Assembly (NCBI GenBank): GCA_004352715.1
Contig: SCFE01000055.1
Coordinates: 677,661 to 741,660 of the forward strand
Origin: Hofstenia miamia
Lineage: Eukaryota; Xenacoelomorpha; Acoela
Length of the DNA stretch: 64,000 nt
Direction of reading: 5' to 3'
Shown one piece after another: positions 55,518 to 64,000 of this stretch (positions are counted from its first letter, which is position 1; each line of letters starts with the position of its first letter). The notes under the pieces are model-generated. The model had not been told where the DNA came from and did no database searches. It was given only the letters and a program-made list of their open reading frames with translations. The translations under genes were made by a program, and so were the position numbers.

Positions 55518-56052
55518 AGATAACTAAAGATTGTATGGGAATGAAAAATATGCCAAAATATATCTCAAATCAGTCAGTGAATAAATTATTCTTAACTAGT
55601 TAAAATATCAATCAGTTCTTTAAAGTGTGATACCTGATTTGCTCTTTATGTGCTTAGCTTCAGTTTTTTTAATTGAGAGATTTTTTACCATTGCAGGAGA
55701 AAGTTCAGCTGCTGAGTTGATCACGCTACTTCCAATTTTCAATTTTTTAAAATAGTTTTAGAAAAACGGCTAATATGTTAATATGCAATGATTATTACGT
55801 CCGTGTAAATCTAAGTTCTTCATCAAAAAACATCAATACCAGTAAGCCAGTTTGTCGATTTTATCAAAGATGTTATCCTAGTTAATCTGAATCTAATCTC
55901 ACAATGTAGCAGATACCGCAAACAAATGTGAACGTTCATTGTTACTAATTGAAATCAAAATACAGGTGGCGCCAAAACAGTCGCTTCAATTCTCGACATG
56001 AACAATCTATTTTTTAGTAATGCAAGTGAGGTTTTGCTAATTGTCACATCCC
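52114..56052. other. Stretch without recognisable genes (5' side of the candidate minus-strand exon)
   Basis: If the exon at 51954-52113 is real, its 5' UTR and promoter lie here; no core promoter motif can be singled out in such AT-rich DNA. A minus-strand frame at 53065-53140 (KEVNRSSMWTRTVKASFDIF) is GC-richer than its surroundings but has no recognised family. AT arrays surround the 78-bp gap at 55395-55472. Confidence 0.4.
55363..55517. repeat. (AT)n microsatellite containing assembly gap 55395-55472
   Basis: AT dinucleotides run into and out of a 78-bp N run, so the gap is simply an unresolved part of the array. It is the only gap in the window without a unique flanking duplication. 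Confidence 0.9.
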
Positions 56053-56472
56053 AAGCAACAATTATTCGTGGACTATTGGTGGCCATTTATTTTTCCACTG
56101 TTGGCCATTATTGGCGTTTGGCCGCTGAGCCATAATGGCCCAGCCATATATCCAACAATGAGCCAATAATATAAATTTTCTTAAGCAAATTTAAATGATT
56201 TTAAAAAATTATTAACAAATATTTTCAAATATATTTACATTACAATAAATGAATATAAATTAGTTTTGTAATAAATTATAGTTTGTGTAAAAAATATTAC
56301 AATAGTGATAGCAGTTAGTCTATATATGTTTGTTTTATGTTCTATGGAATGTTATCCAATGAAAAATTTTGAGTATTGCATTTTATAATTTGAGAAAAAA
56401 GCTAAAAAATTTTCATTATTGATTTTTGGATTTAGCATTGGGCCAATAATGGTCCATGAACCCTGGTTGCTT
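56053..56472. mobile_element. About 420-bp inverted-repeat element (MITE) with internal hairpin
   Basis: The ends are inverted and related over about 35 bp. Left: AAGCAAC...CGTGGACTATTGGTGGCC (56053-56084). Right, as reverse complement: AAGCAACCAGG...CATGGACCATTATTGGCC (56441-56472). Inside the left end, GGCCATTATTGGC and GAGCCATAATGGCC (about 56103-56143) form a further hairpin built from the same word. There is no coding capacity. A clear target duplication was not found, so the superfamily is left open. Confidence 0.62.
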
Positions 56473-57415
56473 TTGATCTAACTAAATCTCTCTAAAATTC
56501 GACATTAAAATGTATACATGTAGTAGAGAGGGGAAATCAATAGCTTTGGTGCATTCAGTTTGCATCAACACCGTTTTAAGAAAATCATAAAGCCATTGTA
56601 TTTATAAGGTTACCAATAAATTTCTCTAATTATTTGTCGAAAATAAGAGAGAAGCGCATTGAATGTGGACATTGGCATTGACTTCCCTGTAATGAGTTTT
56701 CAATTGCAAATATATTGACAACTCATGCACAAATGTAGAGTGAGATTCAAAACTTAGTAGAAAAATATAAATTTCTGCTGTATCACTATTAAATTTTACT
56801 GCGCTTCTATGTAGCCTATCACCAAACTTTGATAGAATTCAATCTCATCTTGACCTTGAGGAATCAGGGTTAGTATTTAATCGATGATTATGTATTAGTC
56901 CTTTTTTAAAACAACCTTAGTTTTTCAAAATCATTTATGCCCGGTAAAAATATATTTGGTGTCTTTTATATTTTCGGTATTGATGCAATACTACATGCAA
57001 AACTGAAATTTGTTCTGATTATATCAAATCCAGGATGAAAAATTGCATAAACACCTCTTTTCAAATACAAATGTATCTTTGAATTTTTCTATTTGCACGG
57101 ACTCTTAATAAAAAATTTAAATTCACCTTTTTATTAATAACATAAACGATTCGTAGTTTAAAAGGTTTCTCGCTCCTAGTCTTTTTTTGAAAGAACAGAA
57201 GTAGGTCTAGCTCTTGCCAATGATAGCACAGATATGTCAAATACAAATTTAATGTAATTGTAGACCTAAGACCGTTTCAATTACTTTGTGTTGAACAAGC
57301 TATGGCTAAAATATATAAAGAGAAATCAATCACTGAATAACTAATAATAAATATTCGATTAAATCCCAGTAGTACATTAATGGCAAAAGAAAAGTTCAAT
57401 TTGAGTTCAAGTAGG

Positions 57416-57750
57416 TTTAGTAATCACTGACAAATTTGTTAATCACGATATAGGAATTGGGAATTTTGTAATCGCCGAATCTTAGGATACTTCGAAATGC
57501 TTCCATTATTTTAACCCTTATCTTTGCGATGAAATGAATCCACTTCATCCCTGTACTCGCAAAACCTCTTTGNNNNNNNNNNNNNNNNNNNNNTTTAGTA
57601 ATCACTGACAAATTTGTTAATCACGATATAGGAATTGGGAATTTTGTAATCGCCGAATCTTAGGATACTTCGAAATGCTTCCATTATTTTAACCCTTATC
57701 TTTGCGATGAAATGAATCCACTTCATCCCTGTACTCGCAAAACCTCTTTG
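57416..57750. repeat. Direct duplication across assembly gap (gap 57573-57593)
   Basis: 57416-57572 and 57594-57750 are 157-bp copies, identical as far as I can read, flanking a 21-bp N run. Confidence 0.93.
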
Positions 57751-57793
57751 CATAATAACTGCCCAACAATTGCCCATCGTCCAGGAATATCAA

Positions 57794-57814
57794 ATATATA
57801 TATATATATATATA
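57794..57814. repeat. (TA)n microsatellite
   Basis: A 21-bp TA array. Confidence 0.9.
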
Positions 57815-60800
57815 AATATATTCTTATTAAAACAATTTTATAGTTTTATTTGATACAAAATGTAGAGGATACAAGGATAAGGGTTAATATATTAGGGGCC
57901 ATCCAAATATATTTCAGTCTTTCTTAAGAATTGATAAAAAACTCAATGTTGACAGTTATAGATATTATAATATTCTAATATTCTGTACTAAAGATTTATA
58001 TCCAAATTATAGTTTAGAAAGATGTTCTTAGAAAAATATTTATAACCTACATACATTTTCTAGGTCACGGACTTTAAATGCAGATAATGTAGCTGTGAAT
58101 ACACTATTTTACGAAATCTCATTTATTTGCTTAATTCAGCCAACACCATATTTTTCGATATTGATAGCTCTTCCTAGAACTGTTAGCTTTTGCAACATTT
58201 ATTTTAATTTTTGTATCACCACTTTTGACTAATCTGTAGACATTTTTCAGTTTGATTTGTTAGTAATCACGATAATAAATTTCATTAATTCTAATATTTA
58301 TAGGATCCATTTAACATACATTTTCGTTAATCCCTTAATAGCTCAATGTTTACCTCTGAGAATGCTTGAATATTGCAGTTTGATCTTCCTTACCACATGA
58401 AAATGTTACTATTGTTAGCTTAGGTAGCATGAAACGAAATTTCAGGTAATAAAATTATGCAATAAACATATTGGAGTTTTAGCTATTTTTCAAATATTAG
58501 GTCTAAAAATCCCGGGATTTATAACGAGATTAAGTTTCTGGGTCCTAAAATTACGAAGCCTAGGCTAAGTAAAGATTCGAAAATTAAATTCAATCAACAC
58601 CCCAACCTTAAGACTCTTCATATATGTACATTTCTTTTGTCTATTATATTGTCATACACTAACATGAGGTACTTTATGATATACTTAGTCTATATTTCTT
58701 ATATATTTATTAATATTAGTCATTTATCCTTATTGTATGGTGTAGATTTTGAAAAAACTACTTTTTGACTAACAATAAATATATTTTGGTTCATTAATAA
58801 TTCAAAAGCGTTCAGCACTGAGCGATGACACTCTACAAACTTAACTAACTGAACAAGTACTTACTATTCTTTGATACTAATTGTTTTGTGTTTCTTTAAA
58901 TGAAATTTTAGAATGAATTATTTATCTGTTATAATTCCGAAAATTATTATTAACGAAGATGTGAGATTATAAACTAAGATCAAATGATGTCTATAAAACT
59001 GCTGAGGGTCGTAATTAATGAGAATTTAGGACTTGATAAAATATTGAACTTTTTATTTGAAATAATAAAATTGGTATTTATATGCAAAACGTTTATAGCA
59101 TTCATTTCATTTGTGAAGTGCAAAAACTTTTCACGTTGGCTTTGCCAATATCGACCACAATGCAGACAGTTGCTTTAACTGGGCGACATGTGTATGAATA
59201 ATCAATTGATCTTTTGTATCTTATCTCTTACTTTAATAACAGTAAGGTTATTATCGATTGATTTTGGTGATAATAATGTTTCTACAACTAAAAAATTCAT
59301 TGGAGAAATTCTATTACCACTAAATTTAATTATTCATGTATGTAGATTTATGTTTTTTATGCGATTATTTTTCAAAAGTAAGGATTAAGAAATGCTTCAA
59401 TTGTTCTTAAACTTTTTTAGACAACGCCTTTGTAAAATGTTTACTCTCTCTTTGAATTTTTTAAGTTAATGTAACATAATTTTCTGAAAGCAAAATATTG
59501 TTTAAACATTATCAAAAATTTCATGAACGTTCTCCCAAAGGTTGTATTTTAGAGGAAACAGCGGATTGATATCGAAATATGCCGCTTCCCAATTATGTGC
59601 ATCTCTCCGAATGTATTCATCTCGAAAGACTGTTCTGACTCTAATAATAAAATATCATTAATAATTTGATAAATTCCGAATTTTCTATACATATTTTTGT
59701 TTTGCATTAATTATTACATTCAATTAGTCATTGAACCGGTTTTCACTTCTAGGTTTGCCTTACTCAAGTCTATGATAGCGTATATACAAATTTAGAATTA
59801 ACGTAGATTTGTGAAAATTAATATATGTTTTAAACAAAGGCTTAGATTAACAAAATTTAGTTAAATATTTATAAATTCGTTGGATATTTCTGACATAACT
59901 CTTCTCAAACATATTGTAAACAATTATGGTTTACTCATGCATGCTGGACATTTCTCATAGACTTTCACTTATGTGTATTAGCGTGAAGGAATGTTCACCA
60001 ACTGTCTCTGTCCTACATTCAGTCCAACGTGTCAGCGACTAGAACAACAAAAAAGAATATTTTATTTATTTTACAATTTATGTTAGGAATCAGCCTCCAG
60101 CTAAAAAAATGAAAGAATGTCATCTGTTTTGTACCTTGAATTTTTCTTGTGGTATTTTCTATATATTCAAATTGAGTAAAGCCTAGTTCAATGTGAAATC
60201 ACATTTATTGTATAACACAGCAATATTCAGTACCAGGAGACCAGTAAAGTATGATTTATGATAAATTTGCAAATAGGTGAAGACAATTTTATGGTTGCCT
60301 ATGATATATCTATAACGCATTTAGCCGTGAGATTTCTTAGGATTATAGTAGTTGCTACCTTACCATATATGTGCTTATAAATAGCATTTTCCAAATGATA
60401 ATTAATTTTAGACGACTTCAGGGCGTCTGAAAGTAAATTTAACAGCCTATAACATGTGGAGTATTTTTCCCGTAAAGAAAATTTTTAATTAAATTGTTAA
60501 TAGAAATCTTTTATTGAACATTTCCCAAATTATTTTTGTTAATGTAGATGCTGCGAGACATTAACTTTCGGAAAAGGTATTTGGAATAGAATTATTTGTA
60601 TCCGCATGAGTTTTTTCGACAAATGCATTTACAGATATATCCTCAATTGAATTATAATTCTGGCATATCTTTGTTGTCATTCATCTAATTTGACAGTAGT
60701 AATTGTGCAAATCTATCTATATATTTCATGATTATTATTATATACATAATTATCTAACTTAAAAATATCTGTTTTAATAATGTCAATGAAAATCGTTATT

Positions 60801-62522
60801 TGAACTACCACTGAAAAAATAAGTGAATCTAAATTAACGATTTTAAAAGTTTTATCTTTGATGGCGATGATCTTTTCTTTTTCACAAAGTGTATCACTAT
60901 CCAAAATTTTCAGTAAATAACGTTCGAAATTTTTATTTTCTAAGCAAATTCGTAATATGCAAAATATTTAAGATTAATATAACGAGTAGTTCATAAGCAA
61001 ACCAATAAATCATAAATCAATGGAAAATTATAATAGATTATAGAGAGAAATCTGGAATTTAATTTAATATTAAATACTTAAAAATCAGTTCATGTTTAGT
61101 GAGGAAATATTTTGAAAGGCCAAAAGTAGTATTTTAGTACTGTGTTCACATTGAATGTTAAAAGTGATATGGGAATCTTTGAGTGAAAATTTTACCTAAA
61201 ATTTCATATTTGCTATTTAAAACCTTTTGTTTGTCTGTTCTTAATCTATTGATGTTGGCCGCTTGGTTCCTCATTCATTCCGTAGAAATTTTTTTAATAC
61301 TTTTATGGGTCGCTCACATCATATTTTTTAGGAATCCTATAACAAGCAAACAAACTGATGGCAAAGTTTTACTATAGGAGAAAACTATATTAATGTTAAT
61401 TGTTTTACATCTTTTTATTTTAACAATGTATGTGTGCTCATTAAACTGTCTATGTTTTTATTAATAAAAATTTTTTTCGAAATTTCTAAGCAATTTTCTC
61501 CAAGCTTATTATGAAACTTTGAAATGCTGAAATGTGGCCACAAATATTATTTATCGTGCTCAAACCTATTTCTGAAAATGTGTACAAAAATTATTTCTTG
61601 TGACCGAAGTACTTGAAAAGATTCACGATTTTTCATTAAAAATGCACATTTTTAAAAATATGTAAATAAAAAAATTAAAAATTTCTGCAGTTTAAGATTA
61701 AATAATAAATTAATGATCTCGTGTTTTTTTAAGAAAAGGTAACTCATTTAGCCACATATATACAAAGTTGATTAATAGTTACTGTGCAAAGAAGATATTT
61801 TTATTATTTACGGTGTAGCTGTTTCTTGGTCATCGGAGATATTTATAACTAAAAGAAAAGAAGGAAATAAATTACGATAAAACCATTAAATTTTAAAAGC
61901 GCCTCAAATCTGAATATTCCAAGTGAGTGACAGTATGCCATTTTTAAAATGCCGAATAAATATCGAGAATTCCTTTGGTAAAGAACTATATTAAAAGATT
62001 TTCAATTTAGTTTTCATAACATAATTAAATTTAATGCATTGTAAATTATCCTCCAATTTTTGTTTGCATTACTCTAAAAAAATTACTCCTATCTTACGTT
62101 TGTTTATAATTAGTGCAAAATTGGGTTATATTTATAATAAATTTGCTAAACAATAGCATAAAGTTAATTCTTATCATTCTAAAATTTGGTAAAATTCCCG
62201 TAATTTGTGTCATGATTTTATTAGGTATAGCTGTTAAAAATAAAATTAGAGGATTTTTACACTAGAAATGATTCAATCAAATTGCTTTTGAGATGATGTT
62301 CAGCATTTAAATTATACTAAAACTAAGTAAACATTTCATCTGGCTCTTATACAAGGTTTCTTATTTGCTGTTGCTTCTTGCTACCCTTAATGGGTTAATA
62401 GTCAAGCCTACTATTAATTCAGTTAACTGTAAATGGTAATATGTTAAACTAGCGCACTTCTGTTGGTTTAATAATTTGGAATTGTCAATGATATACTATA
62501 TAAACTATATATACATGTATAT

Positions 62523-62772
62523 AGTCGCGGCCACTGGATTAGCATCACTTCAGAATTAATATAATAAATTGTATACAAAACATTTTTATTCTTGCCCACT
62601 GCTAACATATAATATGCGTTTAATTTATTTACATATTTTATATTTTGCTTTATTATCATTGTCAGATTATAAATCATGCCACTTATTATCCGATTCACCT
62701 GCAATTATAATGAATTGTTTACATAAATAAAAATATACTTTTACCGTTATGTGATGCTAATCCAGAGGCCGC

Positions 62773-62776
<4 letters not shown>
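62523..62776. mobile_element. 254-bp inverted-repeat element (MITE) inserted in a TA array
   Basis: Its 26-bp terminal inverted repeats differ at one position: AGTCGCGGCC(A/T)CTGGATTAGCATCAC at 62523-62548 and the reverse complement at 62751-62776. Both ends abut TA dinucleotides: TATATACATGTATAT on the left and a 30-bp TA array on the right (62776-62805). TA flanks suggest Tc1/mariner-type insertion, but the ends do not match a family I can name. The 78-codon minus-strand frame inside has no transposase motif. Confidence 0.75.

Positions 62777-62805
<29 letters not shown>
62776..62805. repeat. (TA)n microsatellite
   Basis: A 30-bp TA array, immediately next to the MITE. Confidence 0.95.
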
Positions 62806-62806
<1 letters not shown>

Positions 62807-64000
62807 CCTTGAGACTTAAAATATTGAATTAAAAATAACATAGCAACAAAAACGTAGGAGTTTACTGATTTTTTGAAAAGTGAAGAAATTGGATTAAGTT
62901 GTTAACATTTAAATTCAAACATGAATTATGTATGGGATGTTTAAAATTTTCTATTGAAAAACTAAACATACAAAAAGAGCAGTTTTTGTATTAAATTTCT
63001 GTTTCTCGCTGATGTACTTGTTTTTTATATTTTATATTTATGGAATTTTTCTTTTTCATGAATAAAAAAATGTTGACCAGATTTAAAAAGGTCAATACTA
63101 TATTTCACTCATTTACTAGTTCAGTTAAACTTAAAAACTTTTTCAACTAATTAGAAATACATTTACACGAAAACTCACATTTTTAATGATAGAAATTCGT
63201 TATAATAAAGGTCTTCAATAAGCATAGGCCGCAACCCGATTAGTGTAGACAAAATGTTCAAAACAACACGTTGTTAATTTCACTTTATATCTTAACTAGA
63301 AAGCATATTGCGTTCTTGGATGCCACATTTCAGTTTTGTACATTGTTTAATAGACACTTTTTAAGCATTCATAATTGAATGGGAATATTTAGTTTTTCTG
63401 ATAAATCATAGATAAAAAGGAAGAATTGAAGCGGGACTCTTTGAACGCTTTGAACTGGCAGATAGTTTATAGTAAACAGCTGACGTTTGATGAGCGCATT
63501 TGTATTGGCTTTGACATTTAATATTTTGAAAAATAACTAATTCATAAGAAGAGGCATTATTTCGCTTTTTGAGTTGTTACCTGAATGGACAAGAAATCAT
63601 TCAACTTATTTCCTTTAACTGAAAGGCGATAAACAGTGACATTATCGATTATCCATGTGCATACATTAAGTTATAGCTAGACTGAGCTTTGGGAATGGAT
63701 TCACAATTGTGATTGCAAATTATGATGTTAAATAGGATAAATTTTGGTTACTAGTGCTTAAGTTATCAACTGTACCTTAACATAAAAGATTGCATGCATT
63801 ATATCCTTCATTGCATGTTAGGCTAGATGCCGTGTGGTCCGACTTTCGAGTATACCCAAAAATCTGACTGTTGGTCTGATTGCTCCGCCGCTAGCGGTGA
63901 ACGTAGTCTAATGGAATGTATGCATATATGCAGTTTTGGTCAAAATATGTATATGTGTGTGTTCCTTGTGCCTTGATTCTAAGCATTAGATATATATATA
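62806..64000. other. Unassigned sequence at window end
   Basis: No gene recognised. A GC-richer patch at 63820-63910 contains the 10-bp palindrome CCGCTAGCGG (63888-63897). The window ends inside a TA array (63990-64000). Confidence 0.45.

Larger units (their letters stand above)
56473..62522. other. Stretch without recognisable genes
   Basis: It contains the gap duplication at 57416-57750 and a TA array (57794-57814). The minus-strand frame at 57595-57777 (MQRGFASTGMKWIHFIAKIR...) is counted twice because of the duplication and matches no known family. The frames at 58984-59178 and 59188-59388 have no motif. Confidence 0.4.

Noticed and set aside
57417-57777. A tandemly repeated gene (two near-identical minus-strand frames)
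   Set aside because: The repeat is exactly bounded by an N gap and matches the artefact pattern at the other gaps.

Overview
The window is about 29% GC by eye. It is packed with (AT)n/(TA)n microsatellites and decayed transposable elements and has no compact genes, operons, Shine-Dalgarno sites or rRNA. It is intron or intergenic DNA from a large, AT-rich animal genome. Three things support that: GT-AG-bounded exons (one encoding an immunoglobulin half-domain), animal-type retroelements (an R2/NeSL-like LINE, two CR1/L2/Jockey-like LINEs, a Penelope-like element), and hAT, Tc1/mariner and Helitron DNA transposons. A chelicerate-like arthropod, a cnidarian or a mollusc would all fit; the sequence does not decide. 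Open frames are generally under 100 codons, about what chance gives at this composition, so almost none was taken as a gene.

Layout. 0-2 kb: a plus-strand Ig-domain exon (659-856), then an R2/NeSL-like LINE remnant. 3-10 kb: a 110-bp AT array and a fold-back pair of Penelope-like 3' ends (8.0-8.6 kb). 10-17 kb: the densest repeat cluster, with a strong hairpin, three non-autonomous hAT elements with 8-bp target duplications (11.0, 13.3, 14.8 kb), a CR1/L2-like LINE (11.9-13.1 kb) and a hAT transposase remnant (15.7-17.0 kb). 17-28 kb: mostly featureless, apart from a candidate minus-strand exon at 25,783-25,890. 28.7-30.5 kb: a degenerate Tc1/mariner element with an apparent Helitron 3' end inside it. 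30-40 kb: featureless, with AT arrays and a weak hAT-like remnant at 39.7 kb. 40.9-42.1 kb: a second LINE. 46-52 kb: a weak candidate exon (46.2 kb), a diverged repeat pair (48.1 and 51.2 kb) and a minus-strand candidate first exon with a signal peptide (51,954-52,113). 56.0-56.5 and 62.5-62.8 kb: two miniature inverted-repeat elements.

The two minus-strand exons (52.1 kb and 25.8 kb) have matching phase-1 junctions and could be the first exons of one secreted-protein gene with a 26-kb intron; that is inference. The Ig exon belongs to a different, plus-strand gene whose other exons were not found.

Assembly quality matters here. Six of the seven N gaps have the sequence on one side repeated almost exactly on the other, most likely overlapping contig ends that were never merged. 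No previously undescribed biological system was identified. The items most worth following up are the Penelope fold-back, the hAT cluster, the nested Helitron end, the unidentified minus-strand exons and the gap duplications.
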